Positions 1 to 7,410 of a stretch of DNA of 42,914 bases are shown in pieces; position 1 is the stretch's first letter, and the number at the start of each line of letters is the position of its first letter. A program made the translations under genes and the position numbers. The notes beneath the pieces are model-generated. The model saw nothing but the letters and a program-made list of their open reading frames with translations. It searched no databases and was not told the DNA's origin. The DNA is from JBHPCZ01 sp042573625 (lineage in GTDB: Bacteria; Desulfobacterota; Desulfobacteria; Desulfobacterales; UBA11574). Location of the stretch: NCBI GenBank assembly GCA_042573625.1, contig JBHPCZ010000021.1:1-42914 (forward strand). Direction: 5' to 3'.

Positions 1-2
1 TG

Positions 3-857
3 ATGGTCACAATGAATGATTATGAATCTGATTATGCAAATCAATGGTGTCCGGGTTGCGGGAATTTCGGGATTCTGGCGGCAATGAAAGATGCCCTTGT
101 CAGCCTGAATATCCCGCCGGAAAAACTGCTGATCGTATCCGGGATCGGCCAGGCCGCCAAAACGCCGCATTTTCTAAAATGCAACATGTTTCACGCTCTT
201 CATGGCCGTGCGCTTCCCCTTGCCACCGGTGCAAAGCTGGCAAATCATGATTTAAAAATAATAGTAAATTCCGGCGACGGCGACTGTTACGGCGAAGGAG
301 GAAACCATTTCATGCACGCCATTCGGCGGAACGTGGATCTTACCCTTTTGGTACACAATAACCGAACTTATGGGCTGACAAAAGGCCAGGCTTCTCCCAC
401 TTCAGATCTTGGCATGGTTACCGCCTTGCAGCCACACGGTGTCATTTCAGAGCCTTTCAATCCACTGGCCGTTGCCCTTTCTTTGGGCGCGGGCTTTGTT
501 GCCCGGAGCTTTTCGGGCAATAAAGAACATCTGAGCCGACTGATTCAGGAAGGGATGTCATTTAACGGATTCAGCCTGATCGATATAGCGCAGCCTTGCG
601 TTTCATTCAATCGAGTAAATACTTACGATTGGTATAAAAAGCGTGTCTATGATCTGTCCGAAGAGAATTATGTGCCGGATTCCTTTGAAAAAGCCATGTC
701 CATCTCCATGCAGTGGGGGGATAAAATACCCATTGGAATACTCTATAAAAAAGAAAGGCCGTCATTTTCCGACCATATTGGAATCCTAAAGGAAGGGCCG
801 CTGTTGTCGCAAAAATACGATCCGGAAAAGCTTCAGAGCCTGCTGGCAGAAATATAG
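3..857 (+). CDS. 2-oxoacid:ferredoxin oxidoreductase, beta (TPP-binding) subunit
   Basis: This is the thiamine-pyrophosphate-binding beta subunit of a 2-oxoacid:ferredoxin oxidoreductase, which oxidatively decarboxylates a 2-oxoacid to the acyl-CoA and reduces ferredoxin in the cytoplasm. Visible motifs are W-C-P-G-C-G near residues 15-20 (Fe-S cysteines C16 and C19, with a third candidate in Q-P-C-V-S-F near 199) and G-D-G-D with a following Asn, the Mg-TPP motif. The length of 284 aa is normal for a two-subunit KorB/VorB-like enzyme. The ATG shares its A with a TGA at 1-3, which fits translational coupling to an alpha-subunit gene just outside the window. A second in-frame ATG lies at 12. 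The substrate (2-oxoglutarate, pyruvate or branched-chain) cannot be told from this subunit, so no symbol is given. Confidence 0.9.
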   Translation: MVTMNDYESDYANQWCPGCGNFGILAAMKDALVSLNIPPEKLLIVSGIGQAAKTPHFLKCNMFHALHGRALPLATGAKLANHDLKIIVNSGDGDCYGEGGNHFMHAIRRNVDLTLLVHNNRTYGLTKGQASPTSDLGMVTALQPHGVISEPFNPLAVALSLGAGFVARSFSGNKEHLSRLIQEGMSFNGFSLIDIAQPCVSFNRVNTYDWYKKRVYDLSEENYVPDSFEKAMSISMQWGDKIPIGILYKKERPSFSDHIGILKEGPLLSQKYDPEKLQSLLAEI

Positions 858-983
858 ATTAAGTTTTGTGCTCCTGTACTTTAACAAAGCGAATTTTTTA
901 TTAGGGTTTAACCCGGACATTTCATACTCGAATAGGGTGAAGATCACAAATGAATCCATCTCTCCTACGATTTGCTGGGGACA

Positions 984-1838
984 ATGCTTAAAAATTCCTT
1001 TCTTCACATACCCGGCATAGGTGTAAAAACCGAAAGAAAAATCTGGGACTCCGGAATATTTACCTGGGACGAATTTGCATCAGAGGACCCAATTCATTCC
1101 ATCCCGAAAAAACGGGATCTCGTGGCCGGATACCTTCAGAAATCCAAACGGCATCTTATATCGAACAACCCCAATTATTTTGAGAATCTCTTGCCGGCAA
1201 ACCTTCACTGGCGCTTTTTCCCGGAATTCAGAAACTCAACAGTCTATCTCGATATCGAGACAACCGGTCTGGACCGCCATTATGAATCCATCACCACAAT
1301 CGCTCTCTATGATGGTGAATCTATTTTTCATTATGTCAAAGATCAGAACCTGGACGATTTTTTAAATGACATCCAGAAATATAAGGTTTTGATAACCTAC
1401 AACGGAAAACTTTTCGACGTTCCCTTCATTGAAAGATATTTCAATATTAAACTGGATCACGCCCATATCGATCTGCGGTTTATTCTTGGGAGCCTCGGTT
1501 ACAAGGGCGGTTTGAAGGCTTGTGAATATCAGTTGGGATTAGACCGGGGCGATTTAAAAGGTGTTGACGGCTTTTTCGCCGTCCTGCTCTGGCACGATTT
1601 TCGGATGAATGACAATAAAATGGCTCTGGAAACACTTCTGGCGTATAATATTCAAGATGTTCTGAATCTGGAACATTTAATGGTGACTGCATATAATATG
1701 AATGTCAGGGAAACGCCTTTTTATGAAAGCCTTCAACTGGGGGCTCCGGTTCTCCCCGACAACCCCTTTACCGTTGACAGGGATACGGTGGAGAAAATTA
1801 AAACGGGTAAAATTCATCATTCTGCGGTCCCTTATTAG
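984..1838 (+). CDS. HhH plus RNase H-like (YprB-type) exonuclease domain protein
   Basis: A 284-aa protein that starts with a helix-hairpin-helix-like segment (I-P-G-I-G-V-K-T, first 25 residues), a non-specific DNA-binding motif. It is followed by a DEDD-type ribonuclease-H-fold domain: V-Y-L-D-I-E-T-T-G-L with the metal-binding D90 and E92, then T-Y-N-G-K-x-F-D-V-P-F, and Y-N-I-Q-D-V-L near the C-terminus. This matches the YprB-type 'RNase_H superfamily' exonuclease-like family. Biological role is unknown; nucleic-acid degradation or repair is the family expectation. I chose ATG 984 over an upstream in-frame TTG at 972 because GGGGAC lies just before it. The preceding gene ends 126 bases upstream, so it may have its own promoter. 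Confidence 0.75.
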   Translation: MLKNSFLHIPGIGVKTERKIWDSGIFTWDEFASEDPIHSIPKKRDLVAGYLQKSKRHLISNNPNYFENLLPANLHWRFFPEFRNSTVYLDIETTGLDRHYESITTIALYDGESIFHYVKDQNLDDFLNDIQKYKVLITYNGKLFDVPFIERYFNIKLDHAHIDLRFILGSLGYKGGLKACEYQLGLDRGDLKGVDGFFAVLLWHDFRMNDNKMALETLLAYNIQDVLNLEHLMVTAYNMNVRETPFYESLQLGAPVLPDNPFTVDRDTVEKIKTGKIHHSAVPY

Positions 1839-1970
1839 ACATTGGATCAAATCAAGATCTAATTTGACGATTCTTTTCTTGAGCGTTATCTTATCGTTTA
1901 ACCTGAATAAATTTTCGGTTTCTTTTCATAAAAATTTATCCATCCTGCATTTGGAAAAAGGAGAATCACC

Positions 1971-2423
1971 ATGATGAAAAAAATAATTTTGCCCGTCCTG
2001 CTTGTCCTGTCTCTGTTGACCGCTTCCTGTCAGACAACGGGAAAAAAGGCAACGGTTGGCGCCGGCATCGGTGCAGCAAGCGGCGCTTTACTGGGTCAGG
2101 CCATCGGCCGTAATACGGAGGCAACGCTCATTGGCGCGGCGGTGGGAGGTTTGGTGGGTTATATCATCGGCAATGAAATGGACAAAAATGACAGGCGCCG
2201 ACTCAACACCGTTTATGAAACCGGACCGTCCGGACAGTCGGCCGCATGGACCAACCCGGATACCGGAAATCAATATCAGGTCACTCCCCAGGCTGCTTAT
2301 ACCCATCAGCAAACGGATCAGGTCTGTCGGGAAGCCGAAATCAACGCCACCATCGACGGCAAAACCGAAAAGACAAATGCCACCTCATGCCGGGATAATA
2401 ACGGAAACTGGGTAGTACAGTGA
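1971..2423 (+). CDS. Glycine-zipper outer-membrane lipoprotein
   Basis: A 150-aa predicted lipoprotein. It has a signal peptide with a lipobox L-T-A-S-C (acylated Cys at residue 20) and then a Gly/Ala-rich stretch (G-A-G-I-G-A-A-S-G-A-L-L-G, a second G-A-A-V-G-G-L-V-G-Y-I-I-G) typical of glycine-zipper 2TM domains, as in the rickettsial 17-kDa antigen and similar envelope lipoproteins. The C-terminal half (residues 75-150) is polar, with two cysteines (V-C-R-E and S-C-R-D) that could form a disulfide. Such proteins sit in the periplasm or outer membrane and are linked to envelope integrity; no precise role is known. AAAGGAG precedes the double ATG by a good distance, so either Met could start. 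Confidence 0.8.
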   Translation: MMKKIILPVLLVLSLLTASCQTTGKKATVGAGIGAASGALLGQAIGRNTEATLIGAAVGGLVGYIIGNEMDKNDRRRLNTVYETGPSGQSAAWTNPDTGNQYQVTPQAAYTHQQTDQVCREAEINATIDGKTEKTNATSCRDNNGNWVVQ

Positions 2424-2426
2424 CAA

Positions 2427-2718
2427 GCTTAGCCCGGATATTTCATGAAAAGTTTTCAGCAAACTTATTTTCCATAATTACAATAATTAAGTTATAGTGA
2501 ATAATAGCGTCAACTTTCCTGTCACATTTTGTACCCTGAACTTTTTTCTTCCTAAGCTGAAATGTTTTCACCCTGTGGGCGCTGCCTGATGCGCCCATAG
2601 CCTTCGGCTTGACTCCTGCGGCGTCTGCATTATCACGGGCTTGCAGTAGAACACTACGGCAGCGCCCCTGAGCGCCTTGCACATGAACGAATCAGTTGCG
2701 TGAAAAATCCGGGTTAGC
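2427..2718. repeat. 292-bp repeat element with terminal inverted repeats (copy 1)
   Basis: The ends form imperfect terminal inverted repeats: GCTTAGCCCGGATATTTCA at 2427-2445 against TGAAAAATCCGGGTTAGC at 2701-2718. A second, diverged copy in the same orientation lies at 39578-39841. Inside, GGGCGCTGCC (2577-2586) pairs perfectly with GGCAGCGCCC (2658-2667), and both arms are also kept in copy 2, although copy 2 lacks about 30 bases between them. No ORF is shared. It begins 4 bases after the lipoprotein stop codon. It is best read as a non-autonomous MITE-like element or a structured RNA-coding repeat. Confidence 0.75.
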
Positions 2719-2912
2719 ACCCCTGAAATACTTTATAGCTTTATTTCCGGATGTACACTTCTTAGGTCCAATTTAACGGGCCCCATCCAGATATATTCAT
2801 AGAACACATCGAGTGCATGTCAAATCTGCGGTTTTCATTTGCACAATATTCAGTAATTAATTTTAATAAAGTGTAATGTATTTTAATTTTATATAATTTT
2901 ATATAATTTTGC

Positions 2913-2942
2913 TTGACATAACAAAAAATACAGACTTATGAT
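2913..2942 (+). promoter_or_regulatory. Candidate sigma-70 promoter for the zinc-ribbon gene
   Basis: TTGACA at 2913-2918 and TATGAT at 2937-2942 are separated by 18 bases. An AT-rich stretch just upstream contains ATATAATTTT twice and could act as an UP element. Transcription would start near 2949, giving a leader of about 60 nt before the ATG at 3013. Confidence 0.5.
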
Positions 2943-3012
2943 ATAATTTAAAATTGCTTTTCTAAAACTGGCAAAGACCTTTTCTTTAATTATTTTTAAA
3001 AAGGATGTGGAT

Positions 3013-3222
3013 ATGCAAAATAATTATTGGGAAACGGTTCTAAGTTTTTGTTGTCCTGAATGCGGGCATTTATTTTTGGATAGTGCGGATACCTGCTCAT
3101 TCTGCGATGGTCTGCCAATTTATAATTGCAGGGATATAAAATCGCTGGATTATATTGACAATCGCATTATGTTTGACGACGAAAAAGATCTTTTTAAAAT
3201 GACTTTTGATGACGGACTGTAA
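3013..3222 (+). CDS. Small zinc-ribbon-like protein
   Basis: A 69-aa acidic protein with two CxxC knuckles (C-P-E-C and C-S-F-C) about 15 residues apart in the N-terminal third, the usual layout of a small rubredoxin-like or zinc-ribbon metal site. The C-terminal half is rich in Asp and Glu. ATG 3013 follows AAGGA with a 7-base gap; a GTG at 3007 is the alternative. It has its own sigma-70-like promoter upstream and a hairpin terminator about 100 bases downstream, so it looks monocistronic. Function is unknown. Confidence 0.6.
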   Translation: MQNNYWETVLSFCCPECGHLFLDSADTCSFCDGLPIYNCRDIKSLDYIDNRIMFDDEKDLFKMTFDDGL

Positions 3223-3318
3223 GCTCAAATCATCGATAGCGGTCAACTGATCTGAATATTGAGCGATCCGTTAGAACAGACATTTAAAAAGTGTGAGGTT
3301 CTATTGTTATTCTTTTCT

Positions 3319-3360
3319 GGAGGGCGAATCCATTTCACAGGGTTTGCCCTTTTAATTTTT
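3319..3360 (+). terminator. Rho-independent terminator
   Basis: An 11-bp stem (AGGGCGAATCC at 3321 with GGGTTTGCCCT ending at 3350, two G-T wobbles) is followed directly by a T-rich tract ending TTTTT at 3360. It lies about 100 bases after the zinc-ribbon gene. Confidence 0.65.
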
Positions 3361-3542
3361 AGGATATATGTAATCGGAAAGAATTAGCTGTGAGTTGTGT
3401 TTATTGTAAGATATCTGCAATTCATACGTGCTGTGATAATTATCAAGGTATCTGTATTTTCATATTTAGGATTTCGCCGCTATATTTTGGGAACCTTTAT
3501 TGAATTATTTTTCTTAAAATAACCCAAAAACTTACAATATAT

Positions 3543-3638
3543 CCTTCCATCATGGGTATTTAGTATCCACTTTACCTTCCATCATGGGTATTTAGTATCC
3601 ATCTTGCCTTTCATCATAGATGTTTAGTATCCACTTCT
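3543..3638 (+). repeat. Three 32-bp direct tandem repeats, possible enhancer array
   Basis: Three head-to-tail units lie at 3543-3574, 3575-3606 and 3607-3638. Each contains the core TTTAGTATCC. Units 1 and 2 are nearly identical; unit 3 has diverged on its left side. The core lies in an imperfect dyad, ATGGGTA-N5-TATCCAT in unit 2. The 32-bp period is close to three helical turns, so all sites would face the same side of DNA. The array ends about 83 bases before a consensus sigma-54 promoter, the usual place for binding sites of a sigma-54 activator. Confidence 0.7.
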
Positions 3639-3720
3639 ACTTACATCTTAAAATATTAGACCATTTTATTTTTTGTTTTTTCAGCTTGTTATCCACCAAG
3701 CTACCACTATGTGGCACTGA

Positions 3721-3736
3721 TGGCACGCGCTTTGCA
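3721..3736 (+). promoter_or_regulatory. Sigma-54 (RpoN) -24/-12 promoter
   Basis: TGGCACGCGCTTTGCA matches the RpoN consensus TGGCACG-N4-TTGCW at every specified position. Transcription would start near 3747, about 50 bases before the start codon of the 41-aa peptide gene. The tandem repeats at 3543-3638 sit upstream at an enhancer-like distance. Confidence 0.85.
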
Positions 3737-3795
3737 TAATAAGTTAACAGGTCAACAAGCAACAAATAAAATAAATTGATAGGAGGAAACGAAAA

Positions 3796-3921
3796 ATGGA
3801 AACAACTAATATAGAAACATTGCTTATAGCTTCGGCTTCATTTGCTGCAGTAATCGTAGCAGCTCTTTTCCTAAGCGGGCATCTGGTTATTCCTGCAATG
3901 GAATGGTTTATCATACCATAG
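3796..3921 (+). CDS. 41-aa single-pass membrane peptide under sigma-54 control
   Basis: A short ORF of 41 codons. It begins METTNIETLL and contains one hydrophobic span (about residues 9-28, rich in Ala, Val, Ile, Leu and Phe), then S-G-H-L-V-I-P-A-M-E-W and a TAG stop. AGGAGG at 3781-3786 with a 9-base gap is a strong ribosome-binding site, and the sigma-54 promoter lies just upstream. These two facts make it more than a chance ORF. I know no family for it. It precedes a ZraP/CpxP-like gene by 154 bases and is probably co-transcribed with it, so a role in an envelope or metal stress response is an inference from context only. Confidence 0.65.
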   Translation: METTNIETLLIASASFAAVIVAALFLSGHLVIPAMEWFIIP

Positions 3922-4075
3922 GATCGCCTTGAAAGTGGCACACTGTAGCGAAGGATGCCAGTTCAAGTCCTGGGCAAGACGTTAAACGGCCTATATTAGA
4001 TAAAGATTAGTAAAAATAACCATTATGTTTTTAAACTCAATGTTATATGAAAGAATCAAGCAGGGAGGTACAACA

Positions 4076-4567
4076 ATGAAGACAAATATTAAAAGTAAGT
4101 TTCTTATGGTCTTAACAGTAGTGGCCATAATTGGATTCGGAGCATATGCTTTTGCCGGCTGGGGAATGGGCTACGGCCATCATGGGCGGGGTCATTATGG
4201 TCCGGGCTATCACCACGAAGGCTGGGGCGGACCCGGATATGGTCATATGATGGACGATCTGAGCGATGCTGAAATTGAGAAAATGGAAAATGAACGCAAA
4301 GCCTTTTTTAAAGCCACAGAAAACCTCAGGCAAGACCTTTATGCCAAAGAGCTCGAACTGAAAACAGAGCTTGACAAGGAAAACCCGGCCACCCAAAAAG
4401 CCGCTAAGCTGCAAAAAGAGATATCCAACCTTGAAGCCAAGTTAGACCAAGAACGGATTGATCATTTGATTAAAATGAGAAAAATCAACCCGAATGCCGG
4501 CAGGGGCTTCATGGCCAGAGGCCCAATGGGTTACGGCTCTTCCAACGGCGGTTATTGTTGGCAGTAA
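4076..4567 (+). CDS. ZraP/CpxP/Spy-like periplasmic metal-sensor or chaperone protein
   Basis: A 163-aa exported protein. It has a signal peptide of about 27 residues ending A-Y-A-F-A, then a Gly/His/Tyr-rich segment (G-Y-G-H-H-G-R-G-H-Y and similar, residues 30-60) that could bind metal. A charged alpha-helical region of about 90 residues follows, with heptad-like Leu/Glu/Lys spacing, as in the zinc-resistance-associated protein ZraP and the CpxP/Spy chaperones. I chose ATG 4076, preceded by GGGAGG at 4063-4068, rather than an in-frame ATG at 4025 that has no good RBS and would bury the signal peptide. In enterobacteria zraP is sigma-54 dependent and activated by ZraR, and here too a sigma-54 promoter with an upstream array stands before the unit. 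A strong terminator follows. Confidence 0.75.
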   Translation: MKTNIKSKFLMVLTVVAIIGFGAYAFAGWGMGYGHHGRGHYGPGYHHEGWGGPGYGHMMDDLSDAEIEKMENERKAFFKATENLRQDLYAKELELKTELDKENPATQKAAKLQKEISNLEAKLDQERIDHLIKMRKINPNAGRGFMARGPMGYGSSNGGYCWQ

Positions 4568-4597
4568 AAATAGTTTATAAAATCAAAACCTTTAAAT

Positions 4598-4630
4598 AAG
4601 GGCGGTTCTCCGGAGCCGCCCTTAATTTTT
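4598..4630 (+). terminator. Strong rho-independent terminator after the ZraP-like gene
   Basis: AAGGGCGGTTC (4598-4608) pairs with GAGCCGCCCTT (4613-4623) around a TCCG loop, with one G-T wobble, and is followed by AATTTTT. It lies 31 bases after the stop codon. Confidence 0.85.
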
Positions 4631-4783
4631 CTACACCCGGGCTCAAAAACATCCCATCTGAAAAGTACAGTAGATTAAGTGAGAAAAATATAAATATAAT
4701 AACCTATGACCTGTGTTACGGATACCTGCAGTATATGAAAGGTTTTTGAAAGCATAAAATAGTTGTGATATTGTTTATAGATA

Positions 4784-4816
4784 AGGGCAAATTCATTTAG
4801 CTGAGTTTGCCTTTTT
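4784..4816 (+). terminator. Terminator-like hairpin without an obvious gene upstream
   Basis: GGCAAATTCA pairs with TGAGTTTGCC (one wobble) across a 6-base loop and is followed by TTTTT at 4812-4816. The nearest plus-strand gene already has its own terminator at 4598, so this may be a backup terminator, the end of a small RNA from 4640-4780, or part of the neighbouring repeat. Confidence 0.4.
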
Positions 4817-4870
4817 GACCTGACCCCAGTTTCTAACTTAACAAGTGGTACAAAAACTGGGGGCAGGTCA
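4816..4870. repeat. REP-like inverted repeat (17-bp arms)
   Basis: TGACCTGACCCCAGTTT (4816-4832) is matched by the inverse of AAACTGGGGGCAGGTCA (4854-4870) at 16 of 17 positions, with 21 bases between the arms. From memory, GGGGTCAGGTC-like motifs flank REP-associated tyrosine transposases (TnpA-REP/Y1) in this bacterial group, so this may be an orphan end-to-end REP unit. No transposase is present in the window. Confidence 0.6.
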
Positions 4871-4873
4871 TTC

Positions 4874-5260
4874 TCACATGATATTTCTTTTAGATAGCAA
4901 CCATCCAACAGGTCTGAAAATATATCCGTATATTGCCATGTTCAGCACAACGACGATTATGCCTAAACCCATTTGGTGAAAGTACGTGAGACCGGCAGGG
5001 TACAATAGGGGTTCTATGTATTTGATGATAAAACTTCCTGAATAACCGGTTCCCCCGCCTTGGAGACGAAGCCAGTTTTCCAGATACGTTAGCGGACAGA
5101 TCCACCCTGCAAATGAAATCAACGCGGCCCATATCGCTGCCGGCAGGCGTAGCCAGATCATTTTGCGCCACCAAATCAACAGAATCCCCCCGGCTACGGC
5201 AAATATGACATAAATAAAGTGAAGCAAAACAACAATGTCAGAAAACAAAGAATGGTACAT
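4874..5260 (-). CDS. DUF2784-like small integral membrane protein
   Basis: A 128-aa, very hydrophobic protein with about four transmembrane segments and conserved-looking W-I-C-P-L-T-Y-L-E-N-W-L-R between segments two and three. This C-P-L-x-x-x-E-N pattern is typical of the DUF2784 family, whose function is unknown. I chose the ATG at 5260, which places Met directly before the first membrane helix; longer versions would overlap the upstream PAS gene. The ribosome-binding site is weak (an AGG about 7 bases upstream). It lies 19 bases downstream of the PAS gene on the same strand, so the two may be co-transcribed. Confidence 0.65.
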   Translation of the reverse strand: MYHSLFSDIVVLLHFIYVIFAVAGGILLIWWRKMIWLRLPAAIWAALISFAGWICPLTYLENWLRLQGGGTGYSGSFIIKYIEPLLYPAGLTYFHQMGLGIIVVVLNMAIYGYIFRPVGWLLSKRNIM

Positions 5261-5279
5261 TTTGTGCCTGTCCCGATGG

Positions 5280-5741
5280 TTACCCAGACAGCCGGTGTCC
5301 GGTGATGTCCCGCAGAAACGCCACAAAAAATTTGATGTTTTGTTGCTTATCGTGAATTGCTGAAATGGTGCAATGCATCGTCAAAATGCCCCTGTCCTTG
5401 CGGACAATTTCGACTTCCAGGCGGCGGATACCCTCCTCTACCAGTAGATCAAACTGTTCGTGGAAGGTCGTTTTTGAGGCGGGTGTGAAAAACTTAGCGA
5501 TATGACAGTCAAGCAATTCTCTTTCAGCGTATCCGGATTCTCTGACTGAGATGGGGTTGGCCAGAAGGATTGTACCGTTTGTCCCTAAAAGAAGTATCCA
5601 TACAGGTGCGTTTTCAAACAATGCGCGGAACCGTTCTTCGCTTTTCCGCAAAGCGTTTTCAGCCTGCTGTCGCCAGACAGCCTCCTTCTCTAACACCTTT
5701 ACTTTGTATTCCAATTCCTCATAGGTTAGTTTGCCGGGCAT
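5280..5741 (-). CDS. Single-PAS-domain protein with coiled-coil leader
   Basis: A 153-aa soluble protein. Residues 1-45 form a charged coiled-coil-like leader (M-P-G-K-L-T-Y-E-E-L-E, then K-V-K-V-L-E-K-E). The rest is one PAS domain with the usual opening S-E-E-R-F-R-A-L-F-E-N-A-P and closing D-I-T-G. No output domain follows, so it would act as a stand-alone sensor or adaptor, or is a remnant of a PAS-histidine kinase. GGGAGG stands 8 bases before ATG 5741, which decides the start. The leader closely resembles that of the PAS-DHp protein at 6503 on the other strand. Ligand is unknown. Confidence 0.7.
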   Translation of the reverse strand: MPGKLTYEELEYKVKVLEKEAVWRQQAENALRKSEERFRALFENAPVWILLLGTNGTILLANPISVRESGYAERELLDCHIAKFFTPASKTTFHEQFDLLVEEGIRRLEVEIVRKDRGILTMHCTISAIHDKQQNIKFFVAFLRDITGHRLSG

Positions 5742-5906
5742 TTGAAATGCCTCCCGGTGCTCATAAACCAACTTAGCTCACACCCGGACAAACCCAATCA
5801 TCCGGATAAAAAATTTTTGAGAATATGTGTGCATTTTGAGCCGAATCGTAACAAGTCAGCCGGTATTCGAAGGGGTTTTGAACCACTTTTATCAATAATG
5901 TTATGA

Positions 5907-6122
5907 TTATAACGATGTCTTTACTTCGCACACATTTGAAGACAGAAATCGTGATAACGTTATCGCATCTTCTATGATATCATATATCGTATCCAGCAGT
6001 AACAGGAGGTCTTCATTCTCTAATTCTTCATTAAATTCCAGCTTGTTGGAATTGTCCTTTATGTCGTTTATTTTAATTTGCACAAATTGTTCACTTGTTA
6101 AATGAAGGCCGTTTTCATTCAT
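5907..6122 (-). CDS. Hypothetical small acidic protein
   Basis: A 71-aa protein beginning M-N-E-N-G-L-H-L-T. It is rich in Asp, Glu, Asn and Leu, with a Leu/Asp run in the middle (E-D-L-L-L-L-L-D-T-I-Y-D-I-I-E-D) that suggests an amphipathic helix. No family is recognised. GGAGG stands 10 bases before the ATG at 6122, which supports it being translated; an in-frame ATG further upstream at 6152 is an alternative. It lies between two PAS proteins, but nothing in the sequence ties it to them. Confidence 0.45.
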   Translation of the reverse strand: MNENGLHLTSEQFVQIKINDIKDNSNKLEFNEELENEDLLLLLDTIYDIIEDAITLSRFLSSNVCEVKTSL

Positions 6123-6502
6123 GTTGTTTATTCCCTCCTTTTTTCCCAACATTCCAGCACCCCATCTTACCAATATCCCGTTCCGGAATTAAATTTAGAT
6201 CCCACCCCTTTGGGGTGAAACCGAAGCCGGGTTCTTCGGGTCCGGATTCTTTTATAGAGTTTACCCGTGTCCTCTGAAAAAATCAATCCATTTTGGCGGT
6301 TATATTCTATTCGAGGCATGATTAAAAGCCGAACCGTATAGAGACCGCAGAGGAAAAAGACAAAAAGGATGTTGAGCTTTTAGTGTCATTTTGATATCTG
6401 ACTCTATATATCTTAAGAATTGACCATACATATTGTGTTTGTATAAATTTCGTGGAAACTAAATACCTTGGTATGCACCCCGAGGGTTCGGAGGATATTC
6501 AA
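6123..6502. other. Intergenic region, 380 bases
   Basis: This holds the divergent promoters of the small gene to the left and the PAS-DHp gene to the right. A tight hairpin CACCCC-TTT-GGGGTG lies at 6203-6217, followed by another short hairpin-prone stretch of GGG/CCG bases up to 6245. I see no convincing -35/-10 pair, riboswitch or ORF. Confidence 0.4.
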
Positions 6503-7192
6503 ATGACCGGAAAACCGACCTATGAGGAAATGGAGCAAAAGGTAAAAGCGTTAGAGAAAGAAGTTGCTAAGGAAAAAGAGGAGAAGCGTACATTACTGAA
6601 AAGGGAGGCGCGCCTGAAGGCGATGCTCACCGCTTCTCCTGTAGGGATCTGTTTGGTTGTCAACCACCGGCTGGATTGGGTCAATGCGGCCCTGTGCCGC
6701 ATGGTGGGGTATGAAGGGGATTTTTTGTTAGGGAAAAGTGTTACGGCCCTCTACCCGGATAGAGAGGCGTATGAGCAGGTGGAAAAAGAACTCTCGGCCA
6801 ACGTCGCGAAATCGGATGTCGGCCAGATAAAGACGCAATGGGTTCATAAAGACGGGACCCTTTTTGACTGCATTGTCCGGGCATCTCTTCTGGAACAGGC
6901 AGACCCATCCAAAGGGGCGATCATGGTGGCTATTGACAGTCTTGAGTCTGTATCCCTTGAAGGCAGCATCGGGGAATCGAGGAAAATAGAGGAGCTGAGC
7001 GCATTGGCCAGGCGGATCTCCCATGATTTTAACAATCTGCTTATGGGCATTCAGGGACGAGCCTCTATGATGCTGCTGGACGCTGATTCTTCACATCCCC
7101 ATTTTGAACATCTCAAAGGAATAGAAGGGAATGTTCAAAGCGCCGCAAATCTTACAGGGGAGCTTTCTAACTTTGCCAAGTCGATTGTATGA
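6503..7192 (+). CDS. PAS-histidine kinase cut off after the DHp domain
   Basis: A 229-aa protein: a coiled-coil leader (M-T-G-K-P-T-Y-E-E-M-E-Q-K-V-K), a PAS domain (about 45-155), and a DHp-like helix pair carrying I-S-H-D-F-N-N-L-L-M-G-I-Q-G, the His-box of Desulfobacterales hybrid kinases. It ends with S-N-F-A-K-S-I-V and TGA exactly where the ATP-binding HATPase domain should start. The downstream 200 bases show no HATPase fragment, so this looks like a deletion or a true short DHp protein, not a simple frameshift. CGGAGGA 7 bases before ATG 6503 decides the start over a GTG at 6452. It could only be phosphorylated by another kinase. Confidence 0.7.
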   Translation: MTGKPTYEEMEQKVKALEKEVAKEKEEKRTLLKREARLKAMLTASPVGICLVVNHRLDWVNAALCRMVGYEGDFLLGKSVTALYPDREAYEQVEKELSANVAKSDVGQIKTQWVHKDGTLFDCIVRASLLEQADPSKGAIMVAIDSLESVSLEGSIGESRKIEELSALARRISHDFNNLLMGIQGRASMMLLDADSSHPHFEHLKGIEGNVQSAANLTGELSNFAKSIV

Positions 7193-7410
7193 AGTGACGC
7201 CGGTATATTCAAATGCTGTTTCCAATGGATTGAATAGGGTATCGGCTTGTTTTTCGGGCCCACTGATTCATCACATATAGCGGTTGTCAAAATAACGTTC
7301 CGTTTCAGCCGGCCGCTTAATAAAATATGAACAAAAGCGAATCAATAGGAACATATTTATGGAAACCGCTATAAACCCGGCCTGTTCCTGACGAAAAGGA
7401 GAAGACAGAG

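Noticed and set aside
3543..3638. Possible mini CRISPR array
   Set aside because: The repeats are directly head-to-tail with no unique spacers, and no cas gene is near.
3921..3990. tRNA-like stretch with GTTCAAGTCC
   Set aside because: The T-loop-like string has no proper 5-bp T-stem, and no acceptor stem or anticodon arm can be drawn.
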